Assembly (NCBI GenBank): GCA_028690035.1
Contig: JAQVCA010000005.1
Coordinates: 179,309-243,308 of the forward strand
Direction: 5' to 3'
DNA: 64,000 bases
From: Comamonas sp.
Lineage (GTDB): Bacteria; Pseudomonadota; Gammaproteobacteria; Burkholderiales; Burkholderiaceae_C
Below are positions 27,024-38,853 of the stretch, one piece after another. Under the pieces are notes generated by a model. The model was not told the origin of the DNA and ran no database searches. It saw nothing but the letters and a program-made list of their open reading frames with translations. How positions within the stretch are numbered: the stretch's first letter is position 1; each line of letters begins with the position of its first letter. Both the position numbers and the translations under genes were made by a program.

Positions 27024-27575
27024 TTATCCCCCTGACATACCCTGCGCCTGCACCAATGCCTGGGGACTACGCACAAAGCCCCCCAAACTTGGCAAGGCCT
27101 GTGCCGATACCTCTTGCAACGCAGGCCAGCGGCCCTGCTCCAGCAACTGCGCAGCCTCCAGCATGTCGGCGCTCGCCACTACGCCCAACACATCGGCGCA
27201 CAGCAGGTACAGCAGTCCTTGCTCATCCATCCAGCAATCCTGCGGTGGCGCCACGCCCACTCCAGCCGTCGTGGTCAATATGCCATCGGGCTGTACACGC
27301 CACACTTGGGGCACGCTTTCCAGCTCGACGTACACGCGCTGTGGGCCATTCTGAAAAAACCAGCATCCATGTGCATCGGCAGCGTAGTTGCGCTCAATGA
27401 ATGCGATCCAGCCCGCATGCTCCAGCCGCCAGCCTTTGCTCTGCGGGAAAGCGCCTTGTGCCTGCGCTGCAGCATCGCGCAACCACCAATGCCCGCGCAC
27501 ATCGCGCCCCAGCCAGCCGTAGCAATCGGGCACGTTGGGCCATTTCTGCATGGCCTGCTTGACGATGTCGTCCAT
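27024..27575 (-). CDS. Conserved hypothetical protein of Burkholderiales type
   Basis: 183 residues beginning MDDIVKQAMQKWPNVPDCYG. It is rich in Trp and aromatic residues (YGWLGRDVRGHWWLRD, GCWFFQNGPQRVYVELE), with no signal peptide or membrane segment. I recognise the WPNVP..YGWLG.D.RG opening as a conserved betaproteobacterial family without a known role, perhaps DUF2944, from memory and uncertain. It lies downstream of the ATP synthase operon terminator and repeat copy C, so it probably has its own promoter. No function is claimed. Confidence 0.75.
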   Translation of the reverse strand: MDDIVKQAMQKWPNVPDCYGWLGRDVRGHWWLRDAAAQAQGAFPQSKGWRLEHAGWIAFIERNYAADAHGCWFFQNGPQRVYVELESVPQVWRVQPDGILTTTAGVGVAPPQDCWMDEQGLLYLLCADVLGVVASADMLEAAQLLEQGRWPALQEVSAQALPSLGGFVRSPQALVQAQGMSGG

Positions 27576-27625
27576 ACACGCTCCTTGATGTGCAGAGGTA
27601 CCAGCCTACACTGCCAATATCTATA

Positions 27626-27725
27626 TAAAAAATATAGCTGGTACCGCTTACCAGCAAAGCAATTCAAATATTAAATATGCGGAGATTGTTGCTGAGCAAG
27701 CGGTAACAGCTACTGTTTTTTTAAA
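27626..27725. repeat. Dispersed intergenic repeat, copy C
   Basis: The left arm is AAAAAATATAGCTGGTACCG. The right arm, read inverted, is AACAGTAGCTGTTACCGCTT. Both arms carry TACCGCTT where other copies have TTGCGCT, suggesting that arms co-vary. The centre (AATTCAAATATTAAATATGC) is AT-rich without a strong inner stem. It lies between atpC's terminator and the unknown gene. Confidence 0.8.
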
Positions 27726-27735
27726 TTGTGTCCGC

Positions 27736-27760
27736 AAAAAAACCACCCGAAGGTGGTTTT
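27736..27760 (-). terminator. Rho-independent terminator of the atp operon
   Basis: On the minus strand AAAACCACC, loop TTCG, GGTGGTTTT then a T-run (seven T in all), about 50 nt after the atpC stop. The UUCG tetraloop gives a very stable hairpin. Confidence 0.9.
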
Positions 27761-27811
27761 CTCAAGGCTGACAGCTCATCACTTGACAGCCTCAACGCTG
27801 CTCAAGGCCAC

Positions 27812-28228
27812 TCAGTGCTGGCCACGGAAGCGACGCACCGCCGCCAACTGGGCGGCCAACACAGCCAGCTCGGTCTGAGCGCGTGCCAAGTCCACATCGT
27901 TGCTGGCGCTGCGCAGGGCAGCTTCAGCAGCCGCCTTGGCTTCTTTGGCTTTTTGCTCGTCCAGATCCTTGCCTCGGATGGCGGTATCGGACAGCACAGT
28001 CACACGGTTGGGCTGCACTTCCAGAATGCCACCGGCCACGAAGACAAACTCTTCGCCGCCATCGGCCTTCTCGATACGCACCGAGCCGGGCTTGATGCGG
28101 GTGATCAGCGGGGTGTGCTTGGGCAAAATGCCCAACTCACCGGCCTCGCCGGGCAAAGCGACAAAACGCGCTGCACCCGAGAAGATGGATTCTTCGGCAC
28201 TGACCACATCAACGTGGATGGTGTTCAT
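27812..28228 (-). CDS. atpC: ATP synthase F1 subunit epsilon
   Basis: 138 residues beginning [20 protein letters not shown]. The beta-sandwich domain contains [27 protein letters not shown], and a C-terminal helical hairpin is rich in Ala. Epsilon sits on the gamma rotor and can inhibit ATP hydrolysis. It is the last gene of the operon. Confidence 0.97.
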   Translation of the reverse strand: MNTIHVDVVSAEESIFSGAARFVALPGEAGELGILPKHTPLITRIKPGSVRIEKADGGEEFVFVAGGILEVQPNRVTVLSDTAIRGKDLDEQKAKEAKAAAEAALRSASNDVDLARAQTELAVLAAQLAAVRRFRGQH

Positions 28229-28308
28229 CTTGGGGGCTCCTTAGAAAAAGCAAAACTGTCCGGCAAAGGGCGCAGGGCGAAAAATTTTTTCACCCCGCCC
28301 ACCTTCAC

Positions 28309-30619
<2,311 letters not shown>

Positions 30620-30637
30620 AAGGCCTCCTCGTCCGGG

Positions 30638-32197
30638 TTAAGCGAACGACTTCTTGAACGCGGCGATGGCAGCGGTCAATTCGGCTTCGTCCTTGCCTTC
30701 TTTGTCGAAAGCGCGGTTGGCGTTCAGGCGATCCAGCAAAGCGGCATGGCTGGTTTTCAGGAATTGGTGCAGACCTGCTTCAAAGGCCAGCACTTTTTTC
30801 ACATCCACATCGTCCATGTAGCCCTTGTTCACAGCAAACAGCGTCACGGCCATGGTGGCGGTGGACAGCGGGCTGTACTGGGCCTGCTTCAGCAACTCGG
30901 TCACGCGGGCACCACGATCCAGCTGCTTGCGGGTCGCTTCGTCCAGGTCAGAGGCAAACTGCGCAAATGCAGCCAGCTCACGGTACTGCGCCAAGTCGGT
31001 ACGGATACCGCCGGACAGACCCTTGACCAGCTTGGTCTGGGCAGCACCACCCACGCGCGACACCGAGATACCAGCGTTGATAGCGGGACGGATACCGGCG
31101 TTGAACAGGCTGGTTTCCAAGAAAATCTGGCCATCGGTAATCGAAATCACGTTCGTGGGCACGAAAGCAGACACGTCACCGGCTTGGGTTTCGATGATAG
31201 GCAGAGCCGTCAAAGAGCCCGTCTTACCCTTGACTTCACCCTTGGTGAAGGCTTCCACGTAATCGGCGTTCACACGAGCGGCACGCTCCAGCAGACGCGA
31301 GTGGAGATAGAACACGTCGCCGGGGAAGGCTTCGCGGCCTGGAGGGCGACGCAGTAGCAGCGATACTTGGCGATAGGCCACAGCCTGCTTGGACAGATCG
31401 TCGTACACGATCAGCGCATCTTGACCGCGGTCGCGGAAGTACTCACCCATGGTGCAGCCCGAGTAGGCCGACACGTACTGCATAGCCGCCGAGTCCGAAG
31501 CCGTCGCAGCCACGACGATGGTGTAGTCCATGGCACCGGCTTGCTCCAGCGAGCGCACCACGTTCTTGATCGACGAAGCCTTCTGACCAATGGCCACGTA
31601 CACGCAGGTAACGCCTTGGCCTTTTTGGTTGATGATGGCGTCGATGGCCACAGCCGTTTTACCGGTCTGACGGTCACCAATGATCAGTTCACGCTGACCA
31701 CGGCCAATCGGCACCATGGAGTCAATCGACTTGATCCCGGTTTGCAGGGGTTGATCCACGGATTGACGAGCGATAACACCAGGTGCCACCTTCTCGATCA
31801 CGTCGGTCATTTTTGCGTTGATCGGGCCTTTGCCATCGATGGGCTGACCCAGTGCATTCACCACACGGCCAATCAGCTCGGGACCGACGGGCACTTCCAG
31901 AATACGGCCCGTGCACTTCACGGTGGCGCCTTCGGAAATGTGCTCGTAAGCACCCAAAATCACAGCACCGACAGAGTCACGTTCCAGGTTCAGCGCGAGG
32001 CCGAAGCTGGGTTGACCATTTGCATCGGCGGGGAATTCGAGCATTTCGCCCTGCATCACATCAGACAGGCCGTGCACGCGCACGATGCCGTCTGTCACCG
32101 ACACCACGGTGCCTTGGTTACGGATATCGCTGCCTGCTTCCAGCCCTTCGATGCGGCTCTTAATCAGTTCAGAAATTTCTGCGGGATTGAGTTGCAT
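30638..32197 (-). CDS. atpA: ATP synthase F1 subunit alpha
   Basis: 519 residues from the ATG at 32197 ([20 protein letters not shown]); the track's 13 extra codons are in the leader. The Walker A motif GDRQTGKT lies near 170, followed by the conserved [20 protein letters not shown] and [34 protein letters not shown]. It is non-catalytic and nucleotide-binding, alternating with beta in F1. Confidence 0.98.
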   Translation of the reverse strand: MQLNPAEISELIKSRIEGLEAGSDIRNQGTVVSVTDGIVRVHGLSDVMQGEMLEFPADANGQPSFGLALNLERDSVGAVILGAYEHISEGATVKCTGRILEVPVGPELIGRVVNALGQPIDGKGPINAKMTDVIEKVAPGVIARQSVDQPLQTGIKSIDSMVPIGRGQRELIIGDRQTGKTAVAIDAIINQKGQGVTCVYVAIGQKASSIKNVVRSLEQAGAMDYTIVVAATASDSAAMQYVSAYSGCTMGEYFRDRGQDALIVYDDLSKQAVAYRQVSLLLRRPPGREAFPGDVFYLHSRLLERAARVNADYVEAFTKGEVKGKTGSLTALPIIETQAGDVSAFVPTNVISITDGQIFLETSLFNAGIRPAINAGISVSRVGGAAQTKLVKGLSGGIRTDLAQYRELAAFAQFASDLDEATRKQLDRGARVTELLKQAQYSPLSTATMAVTLFAVNKGYMDDVDVKKVLAFEAGLHQFLKTSHAALLDRLNANRAFDKEGKDEAELTAAIAAFKKSFA

Positions 32198-32243
32198 GAC
32201 TCTTTCCTTATTCCTTTGAGTTTGCCCAGTCCTCACGTTGCGC

Positions 32244-32783
32244 TTACGCAGTGAGGGCTGCTTTCATTTGTTCCAGGCGGGCTTTCACGGAGGTGTCCAG
32301 CACCTCATCACCCACCACGACGCGCACACCACCGATCAAGCTCTCATCGATCTTGACGGACAGGCTCAGCTTGCGGCCAAAACGCTTTTCCAGTGTGCCG
32401 GCCAAGTCGGCCAGCGCAACTTCATCCATGGGGAAAGCGCTGTACACAATGGCGTCGGAAGAGCCATTGCATCGGTTGACAAGCCCGCGGAACTGCACAG
32501 CCATCTCGGGCAGGGCATCCAGGCGGCCATTTTCAAGAATGACACGCAAAAAATTGCGTGCCGCGTCGGGCAATGCCGAACGGGCCACCCCTGTGATAAC
32601 ACCGAGCACTTGCTCGGGATTCACTTTGGGACTGTCGGCCAGTTGGCGCAATTGCGGATCGGCGGCAATCGCCGCCAATTCCTCCACCCAAGCGACGGTA
32701 GCACCCAAGTCGCTGCCCGTTTGCGAGCAGGACTTGAACAAGGCTTCAGCGTAAGGGCGGGCAATGGTGGCGAGTTCTGCCAT
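32244..32783 (-). CDS. atpH: ATP synthase F1 subunit delta
   Basis: 179 residues beginning [20 protein letters not shown]. The N-terminal helical domain caps the alpha subunits. The C-terminal part contains [30 protein letters not shown], the family signature that ends the peripheral-stalk connector. It is 12 nt downstream of atpF. Confidence 0.97.
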   Translation of the reverse strand: MAELATIARPYAEALFKSCSQTGSDLGATVAWVEELAAIAADPQLRQLADSPKVNPEQVLGVITGVARSALPDAARNFLRVILENGRLDALPEMAVQFRGLVNRCNGSSDAIVYSAFPMDEVALADLAGTLEKRFGRKLSLSVKIDESLIGGVRVVVGDEVLDTSVKARLEQMKAALTA

Positions 32784-32795
32784 GTGTGCTCTTCC

Positions 32796-33266
32796 TTACA
32801 GCTCTGTCTTGAGGCGGTTCAGCAGGTCAGCGTGGGCACCAGCATTGACTTCTTTACGAAGGATCTGCTCGGCACCCTTGACGGCCAGCGCAGCCACTTG
32901 CTCACGCAGTGCTTCACGGGCGGCAATGGCTTGCTGCGCGGCTTCGGCGCGGGCAGCGGCAACAATTTTGTTGCCCTCTTCTGTCGCACGCGCTTTGGCT
33001 TCTTCAATGATGGCCTGGGCGCGGCGGTCGGCGTCCGCAAGGCGCGAAGCTGTTTCGTTGCGTGCTTGACCCAACTCCTGCTCGACGCGCTGGTTGGCAG
33101 CGCGCAATTCGGACTTGGCTTTGTCAGCAGCAGCGAGGCCATCGGCGATTTTCTGGGCTCGCTCATCCAGTGCTTTCGCGATCGGGGGCCACACGAACGA
33201 CATCGTGAACCACACCAGAATCAGGAAAACAATGGCCTGAACGAACAGGGTCGCGTTAATACTCAC
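32796..33266 (-). CDS. atpF: ATP synthase Fo subunit b
   Basis: 156 residues beginning [20 protein letters not shown]. One N-terminal membrane helix (about 5-25) is followed by [19 protein letters not shown] and a long Ala/Glu/Lys coiled coil that dimerises as the peripheral stalk. The length matches the E. coli subunit. Confidence 0.97.
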   Translation of the reverse strand: MSINATLFVQAIVFLILVWFTMSFVWPPIAKALDERAQKIADGLAAADKAKSELRAANQRVEQELGQARNETASRLADADRRAQAIIEEAKARATEEGNKIVAAARAEAAQQAIAAREALREQVAALAVKGAEQILRKEVNAGAHADLLNRLKTEL

Positions 33267-33302
33267 GGCAACACCTTTCTATTCTTCGGCGTTGATCGGA
33301 GC

Positions 33303-33599
<297 letters not shown>

Positions 33600-34463
33600 T
33601 TAGTGAGCTTCATGCGCCTGGCCGAGGTAAATCAGCGTCAGCATCATGAAAATGAAGGCTTGCAGGGTGATGATCAGAATGTGGAAGATCGCCCAGATAG
33701 AGCCCGCAATGATGTGCCCCAGAGGGAGCAACACACCAGAGAGCGACATGGCAGCTGCACCGCCCATCAGGGCAATCAGACAGAACACCAACTCACCAGC
33801 GTACATATTGCCGAACAGTCGCATGCCATGCGAGACGGTTTTGGCAACGTATTCAATGATCTGCATGGCAAAGTTCACCACGCCCAAGATAACGGCAAAC
33901 ACAGGATTCTTGCTGGTGCCGAAAGGCGCTGTCACCAACTCATGCGCCCAACCGCCCATGCCTTTGATCTTCACGCTGTACACGAAACACAGGATCAATA
34001 CAGCCGTGGACAGTCCCAAGGTGGTGGACAGGTCGGCCGTGGGCACGACACGCAAGTAGGCATGGGGGTCACCCAAGGCCGTCTGCCACAGCACCGGCAA
34101 CAAATCCACGGGCAACAAGTCCATAGCGTTCATCATAAAAATCCAGACAAACACGGTCAGCGCCAGAGGTGCAATGAATTTGCGGCTTTGTGCGTTGTGG
34201 ATATTGGCCTTGGCCTGGTTATCGACCATTTCCACCAGCATTTCCACAGCGGCTTGAAAGCGACCTGGCACGCCAGCAGTGGCTTTGCGCGCGCCCAGCC
34301 ACAGCAGGAACAGGGCAAAGGAGCCAGTCAGGATACTGACCACCACGGAATCTATATTCACCACCGAAAAATCGATGATGCTGTTCTGCTTGATGTTTTG
34401 CAGATGTTGCAAATGGTGAACGATGTATTCACTTGCGGTGGGGGCGTGTGCATCAGCAGCCAT
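33600..34463 (-). CDS. atpB: ATP synthase Fo subunit a
   Basis: 287 residues with about five membrane helices. The essential Arg of the half-channel is in [18 protein letters not shown] near residue 215. A preceding segment, [28 protein letters not shown], is typical of proteobacterial a subunits. The N-terminus ([20 protein letters not shown]) faces the periplasm. It forms the proton path against the c-ring. Confidence 0.97.
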   Translation of the reverse strand: MAADAHAPTASEYIVHHLQHLQNIKQNSIIDFSVVNIDSVVVSILTGSFALFLLWLGARKATAGVPGRFQAAVEMLVEMVDNQAKANIHNAQSRKFIAPLALTVFVWIFMMNAMDLLPVDLLPVLWQTALGDPHAYLRVVPTADLSTTLGLSTAVLILCFVYSVKIKGMGGWAHELVTAPFGTSKNPVFAVILGVVNFAMQIIEYVAKTVSHGMRLFGNMYAGELVFCLIALMGGAAAMSLSGVLLPLGHIIAGSIWAIFHILIITLQAFIFMMLTLIYLGQAHEAH

Positions 34464-34493
34464 CGGACAACTCTTCCCTCAAATTCAAACGAT

Positions 34494-34967
34494 TTAACGG
34501 GTACGGGCCCGCCCTGCAAGCAGAGCCAACCCATACGTTTTCATGACAATGACCATGCCAGCCAGCAGTGCCAGCCAGTTCAGATCTTTGATCAAACGGG
34601 GCGCCGCCACCAGCATGGCGATACACAGCACCCACTTCACCAATTCCCAGCCAAAAAGTCTCGCCAAGGCGGCACCAGGCTGATCGGTGCTGCGTGCAAC
34701 TGCACGGGCAAACACCATCGCTGGCAGTACCACGGTCAAGCCGCCATAACCTGCTGAGCAGCCAGCCACGGCACCTGCCAGCATCCAAGCCAGCAAGGCT
34801 ACCGCCAAAGCGACAACGCATTGCAGCCCCACCAAGCGCCACACCGACCAACGCTGCCCATGGCGTTCGCGCCATGCTTGTGCTTCTTGGGCGGTGAGTG
34901 GCTTGAATTGCGACTCTTCGTCCTCAAGTTCCGGGTTGTGGGCCCATTGATCGGTCTTTTGAACCAT
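34494..34967 (-). CDS. atpI: ATP synthase subunit I (AtpI-like)
   Basis: 157 residues from the ATG at 34967 (MVQKTDQWAHNPELEDEESQ); the track ORF's 58 upstream codons run through the promoter and are non-coding. A soluble acidic N-terminus of about 45 residues is followed by four membrane segments. AtpI proteins are not part of the mature enzyme and are thought to assist c-ring assembly. It is the first gene of the atp operon. Confidence 0.88.
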   Translation of the reverse strand: MVQKTDQWAHNPELEDEESQFKPLTAQEAQAWRERHGQRWSVWRLVGLQCVVALAVALLAWMLAGAVAGCSAGYGGLTVVLPAMVFARAVARSTDQPGAALARLFGWELVKWVLCIAMLVAAPRLIKDLNWLALLAGMVIVMKTYGLALLAGRARTR

Positions 34968-35013
34968 GCGTTGAAATACCCTCAGTGCCCGTGAACTTTT
35001 TTCAAAGCCCCTA

Positions 35014-35019
35014 ATTATA
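35014..35019 (-). promoter_or_regulatory. Probable -10 element of the atp operon
   Basis: A perfect TATAAT on the minus strand, 47 nt upstream of the atpI ATG, in a divergent gap of about 190 nt. The -35 is unclear (ATGTTT at 17 nt spacing). Confidence 0.5.
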
Positions 35020-35158
35020 CGTAGAAACCCCGGCGAAAACATAAGTGCAATGCGGGTTCGTACGTGTTTCCACGCAAAATAGCGCTCTACTTTGCTGCAG
35101 GGTGCGCAACGATAGCGCATACAGACTTTTACACCAAGCAAAAACCCCAGGTTTTCCC

Positions 35159-35467
35159 ATGCCCCCCTCCTCTTCCACTGCGGCCCATAGCGCCGACAGC
35201 GATCCGCGCAAAGACTCGCTGATCGAATTCCCCTCGCTGTTCCCCATCAAAGTCATGGGCCTGCACGGCGACGATTTCGTACACCAGATCACCCAGGTGG
35301 CGCGTCAGTTTGACCCCTTTTTTGATGCGGCCACCGTGGAACTGCGCCCCAGCAGCACCGGCAAATACCTGGGCGTGACGATCACCGTCACCGCCACCAG
35401 CCGCGAGCAGCTCGACAGCCTGTACCTGGCCCTGACCGCCCACCCTGCCGTGAAGGTGGTGCTGTGA
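35159..35467 (+). CDS. YbeD family protein (DUF493)
   Basis: 102 residues from the ATG at 35159 ([20 protein letters not shown]); the track's 38-codon extension lacks support. It has the family's small alpha/beta fold: [20 protein letters not shown] then [43 protein letters not shown]. YbeD sits just before lipB in E. coli too. Its role is unknown but the ACT-like fold suggests ligand binding. Its stop overlaps the lipB GTG start. Confidence 0.9.
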   Translation: MPPSSSTAAHSADSDPRKDSLIEFPSLFPIKVMGLHGDDFVHQITQVARQFDPFFDAATVELRPSSTGKYLGVTITVTATSREQLDSLYLALTAHPAVKVVL

Positions 35468-36180
35468 GTTCTTCGCCCGCGCCTGCGCTGGATGTGCGGC
35501 TGCTGGGGCGCGTGGACTACGCTGCCTGCCTCAGCGCCATGCAGGCCTTTTCGGCCCAGCGCAACGCAGCGACGCCCGATGAGCTGTGGATTTGTGAGCA
35601 TGCACCCACATTCACACAAGGCCTGGCTGGCAAAGCCGAGCATGTGCTGGAGCCCGGCGCTATCCCGGTGGTGGCCACCAACCGGGGCGGGCAGGTGACG
35701 TACCACGGCCCTGGGCAGGTGGTGGCCTACCCGCTGCTGGATTTGCAACGCCTGGGCTACTACGTCAAAGAGTACGTATTCCGCCTAGAAGAAGCCGCGC
35801 TGGACACCCTGGCGCACTGGGGCATCGTTGGCCACCGCGTGGCAGGCGCGCCGGGCATTTATGTGCGCCTGGACGACCCACGCAGCCACGCCCAGCTGCC
35901 CCAGCGCCCACAGCGGCGTGTGCCCGGCAGCGCCGCGCCGCAGCCCGACTTCACCGGCCTGGGCAAGATTGCGGCGCTGGGCATCAAAGTCAGCCGCCAC
36001 TGCAGCTACCACGGCCTGGCGCTGAACGTGGCTATGGACTTGGCGCCGTTCCAGCGCATCCACCCCTGCGGCTACTCCGAGCTGGTCACGGTGGACATGG
36101 CCAGCCTGGGCGTGCGCGCCCCGTGGCAAGACGTGGCGCTCTTGCTGGCCCAGCAACTGCAGCGCCGCCTGGCTCCTTGA
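35464..36180 (+). CDS. lipB: Octanoyl-[acyl-carrier-protein]:protein N-octanoyltransferase LipB
   Basis: 238 residues from a GTG start at 35464 overlapping the preceding stop (GTGA). Signature motifs are [41 protein letters not shown], the catalytic Lys in [12 protein letters not shown], and the catalytic Cys in [15 protein letters not shown] Gln/Pro-rich insertion ([20 protein letters not shown]) is atypical and probably a surface loop. It transfers octanoate from ACP to lipoyl domains. The partner lipA, often next to it, is not in this window. Confidence 0.96.
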   Translation: MSSSPAPALDVRLLGRVDYAACLSAMQAFSAQRNAATPDELWICEHAPTFTQGLAGKAEHVLEPGAIPVVATNRGGQVTYHGPGQVVAYPLLDLQRLGYYVKEYVFRLEEAALDTLAHWGIVGHRVAGAPGIYVRLDDPRSHAQLPQRPQRRVPGSAAPQPDFTGLGKIAALGIKVSRHCSYHGLALNVAMDLAPFQRIHPCGYSELVTVDMASLGVRAPWQDVALLLAQQLQRRLAP

Positions 36181-36225
36181 GCGCCAGACACCAGCGACAC
36201 GCGCACCCGTTGCACTGCTCGCTTA

Positions 36226-36322
36226 AATTTATAGCTGCTTGCGCTTATCCAGCTTGGATTTCAGCATCTTTACACCCTGAAATCCAAGTTCAACCAGCGC
36301 AAGCAGCTCATTTTTTAGAAAA
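36226..36322. repeat. Dispersed intergenic repeat, copy D (most perfect copy)
   Basis: The outer arms AGCTGCTTGCGC / GCGCAAGCAGCT are a perfect 12 bp. The inner arms CTTGGATTTCAG / CTGAAATCCAAG are also perfect (12 bp) around CATCTTTACACC. It is flanked by TTAAATTTAT on the left and CATTTTTTAGAAAAA on the right. It fills the gap from lipB to yaeQ. Confidence 0.9.
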
Positions 36323-36336
36323 ACAGGTACTGCCCC

Positions 36337-36897
36337 ATGGCCCTGAAATCCACCATTTTTAAAGCCCATCTGTCGATTGCCGACATCGACCATGGCTACT
36401 ACGCCGACCACAGCCTGACCCTGGCGCGCCATCCCAGCGAGACCGACGAACGCATGATGGTGCGCTTGGTGGCCCTGGCACTCAACGCCTGGCAGCTGCA
36501 GGCGCTGTGCAATGGCGACGGCACCCTGGCCTTTGGCACCGGGTTGAGCGACCCGGACGATCCGGACGTACACATCACCGACTTCACCGGCGCCAAGCGC
36601 CTGTGGATCGAAGTGGGCCAGCCCGAGGACAAACCGATCGCCAAGGCCTGCAACAAGTCCGATCAGGTGCTGCTCTACGCCTTTGGCCCCGCCGCCGAGG
36701 TGTGGTGGAAAGGCATGGAAAACAAAGTCGCGCGCCAGCAGAAACTGGCCGTGTACCGCATCCAGAGCGAAGCTGCACAGCAGCTGGCCGCCCTGGCCCA
36801 GCGCAGCATGCAGCTGCAGGCCACGGTGCAGGATGGGCAGCTCACCCTGTCCAGCGAACAGGGAATGGTGGTCTTGGAATTGGAGCGCTGGAAGTAA
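36337..36897 (+). CDS. YaeQ family protein
   Basis: 186 residues, full length. It begins MALKSTIFKAHLSIADIDHG, followed by YADHSLTLARHPSETDERMMVRLVALALNA and LWIEVGQPEDKPIAKACNKSDQVLLYAFG. The YaeQ fold is a variant of the PD-(D/E)XK nuclease fold; activity is unproven. It is preceded closely by repeat copy D, and its stop lies inside the GTAACC repeats before pgk. Confidence 0.93.
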   Translation: MALKSTIFKAHLSIADIDHGYYADHSLTLARHPSETDERMMVRLVALALNAWQLQALCNGDGTLAFGTGLSDPDDPDVHITDFTGAKRLWIEVGQPEDKPIAKACNKSDQVLLYAFGPAAEVWWKGMENKVARQQKLAVYRIQSEAAQQLAALAQRSMQLQATVQDGQLTLSSEQGMVVLELERWK

Positions 36898-36983
36898 CCG
36901 ACTGGTAACCGCAGCTACCCAGCCTGCCTACAATACGCGCGATTTTTCAACCTCAACTCTTGTATAAGACTGCGCGCGTATTG
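36893..36983 (+). promoter_or_regulatory. pgk upstream region: phased GTAACC repeats and an 11-bp inverted repeat
   Basis: AGTAACC (36893) and GGTAACC (36904) start 11 bp apart; a weaker AGCTACC (36913) follows. CAATACGCGCG (36931-36941) and CGCGCGTATTG (36973-36983) form a perfect 11-bp inverted repeat. Between its halves is TATAAG (36963-36968), a possible -10; TACAAT (36929-36934) is another. No Shine-Dalgarno sequence is obvious before pgk. The regulatory role is inferred. Confidence 0.4.
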
Positions 36984-36994
36984 CGCCCCACGCC

Positions 36995-38197
36995 ATGAAC
37001 ATCCTGCGTTTTTCCGACCTCTGCGCCCAAGGCAAAGCCCAAGGCCAGCGTGTTTTCATCCGTGCCGACCTGAACGTGCCCCTTAACGCTGAGGGCCAGA
37101 TCACCGAAGACACGCGCGTGCGTGCCTCGGTCCCTGCCATCGAGATGGCCCTGCAGGCAGGCGCTGCCGTCATGGTCACCAGCCACCTGGGCCGCCCCAC
37201 CGAAGGCGAATTCAAAGCCGAAGACTCGCTGGCCCCCGTCGCCAAGCGCCTGGGCGAGCTGCTGGGCCGCGAGGTGCCACTGGTGGCCAACTGGGTCGAT
37301 GGTGTGCAAGTGCAACCTGGCCAAGTGGTGCTGCTGGAGAACTGCCGCGTGAATGTGGGCGAGAAAAAGAACAAAGAAGAGCTGGCGAAAAAGCTGGCCG
37401 CACTGTGCGACATCTTTGTGCACGACGCCTTTGGCACCGCCCACCGCGCCGAGGGCACGACCTACGGCATCGCCCAGTTTGCCCCGATTGCTTGCGCTGG
37501 CCCCCTGCTATCGGCCGAGATCGATGCCATCAGCAAGGCCCTGGCCAACCCGGCACGCCCGCTGGCGGCCATCGTGGCGGGCTCCAAGGTGTCCACCAAG
37601 CTCACCATCCTGCAATCGCTGGCCAAGAATGTGGATCAGCTCATCGTCGGCGGCGGCATTGCCAACACCTTCATGCTGGCTGCGGGCCTGAAGATCGGCA
37701 AATCTTTGGCAGAACCCGATTTGGTCGGCGAGGCCAAAGCCGTCATCGCCGCCATGGCCGCGCGCGGCGCTGAGGTACCGATTCCCACCGACGTGGTGAC
37801 CGCCAAAACCTTTGCCGCCGATGCCGTGGCCACCGTGAAAAAAGCCACCGAAGTGGCCGACGACGACCTGATTTTGGACATTGGCCCCGAAACCGCCGCC
37901 AAACTGGCCGCGCAGCTCAAGCAGGCCGGCACCATCGTCTGGAATGGCCCGGTGGGCGTGTTCGAGTTCGAGCAGTTTGCCGGTGGCACCCAGGCCATCG
38001 CCCAGGCCATTGCCGAATCGAAAGCTTTCAGCATTGCCGGTGGTGGCGACACCTTGGCCGCCATTGCCAAGTACGGCATCGAGGACAAGGTGGGCTACAT
38101 CTCCACTGGCGGCGGTGCCTTCCTGGAAGTGCTGGAAGGCAAAACCCTACCCGCGTTTGAGATTTTGGAAAAACGCGCACAAACGCTGCCCCAGTAA
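36995..38197 (+). CDS. pgk: Phosphoglycerate kinase
   Basis: 400 residues beginning [20 protein letters not shown]. The N-domain has [11 protein letters not shown] and [11 protein letters not shown]. The nucleotide side has [20 protein letters not shown] near 190-210, [18 protein letters not shown] and [12 protein letters not shown]. It converts 1,3-bisphosphoglycerate and ADP to 3-phosphoglycerate and ATP. In many relatives pyk and fba are its neighbours; here they lie about 15 kb away. It ends at a bidirectional terminator shared with moaC. Confidence 0.97.
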   Translation: MNILRFSDLCAQGKAQGQRVFIRADLNVPLNAEGQITEDTRVRASVPAIEMALQAGAAVMVTSHLGRPTEGEFKAEDSLAPVAKRLGELLGREVPLVANWVDGVQVQPGQVVLLENCRVNVGEKKNKEELAKKLAALCDIFVHDAFGTAHRAEGTTYGIAQFAPIACAGPLLSAEIDAISKALANPARPLAAIVAGSKVSTKLTILQSLAKNVDQLIVGGGIANTFMLAAGLKIGKSLAEPDLVGEAKAVIAAMAARGAEVPIPTDVVTAKTFAADAVATVKKATEVADDDLILDIGPETAAKLAAQLKQAGTIVWNGPVGVFEFEQFAGGTQAIAQAIAESKAFSIAGGGDTLAAIAKYGIEDKVGYISTGGGAFLEVLEGKTLPAFEILEKRAQTLPQ

Positions 38198-38212
38198 GCT
38201 CTGACAGCTATG

Positions 38213-38245
38213 AAAAAACCGCCAAATCGTCTTGGCGGTTTTTTT
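38213..38245. terminator. Bidirectional terminator between pgk and moaC
   Basis: AAAAAACCGCCAA, loop ATCGTC, TTGGCGGTTTTTT: a 13-bp stem whose A- and T-runs serve both strands. The moaC stop codon overlaps its right edge. Confidence 0.9.
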
Positions 38246-38777
38246 ATGCCTGCACAGGCACCACCCAGCTGCCCGATTTACCACCGTGCTTTTCCAGCAC
38301 GCGGATGCCGTCCATGGACATGGTTTTGTCGGCGGCCTTGCACATGTCGTAAATCGTCAGCAGGCCCACTTGCACGGCGGTGAGGGCTTCCATTTCCACG
38401 CCGGTCTGGCCCACGGTCTGCACGGTGGCGGTGCACACGATGGCGTGCTCTTCGGGCAGCAACGCAAAATCGACGGCCACGCGCGTCAGCGCCAGGGGAT
38501 GGCACAGGGGGATCAGGTCGCTGGTCTTTTTGGCGGCCATGATGGCGGCAATGCGCGCCACCCCCAGTACGTCGCCCTTCTTGGCGCTGCCACTGGCCAC
38601 CAGCTGCAACGTGGCAGGCTGCAGGGTGATGCGCCCCTGCGCCACAGCGGTGCGCTGGGTACTGGCCTTGGCACCCACATCCACCATATGGGCCTGGCCC
38701 TGGGCATCGAAATGGGTAAGCGGTGACGGCGCCGCAGCGGCAGCCTCCAGCTGTGGGGACAAGGTGGTGACGGTCAT
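38244..38777 (-). CDS. moaC: Cyclic pyranopterin monophosphate synthase MoaC
   Basis: 177 residues beginning [20 protein letters not shown]; MoaC homology starts near [16 protein letters not shown]. Conserved segments are [32 protein letters not shown] and [34 protein letters not shown], then [17 protein letters not shown]-like sequence. It catalyses the second half of cPMP formation in molybdenum cofactor synthesis. No other moa gene is adjacent. It is divergent from the M48 protease. Confidence 0.96.
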   Translation of the reverse strand: MTVTTLSPQLEAAAAAPSPLTHFDAQGQAHMVDVGAKASTQRTAVAQGRITLQPATLQLVASGSAKKGDVLGVARIAAIMAAKKTSDLIPLCHPLALTRVAVDFALLPEEHAIVCTATVQTVGQTGVEMEALTAVQVGLLTIYDMCKAADKTMSMDGIRVLEKHGGKSGSWVVPVQA

Positions 38778-38853
38778 GGCAAAGCTCCAAAAGGTGAACC
38801 CGTGGCAAAACCGGGCATCATAAGGAAGACGCTTTTTTCAGGACGTTTGGCCC

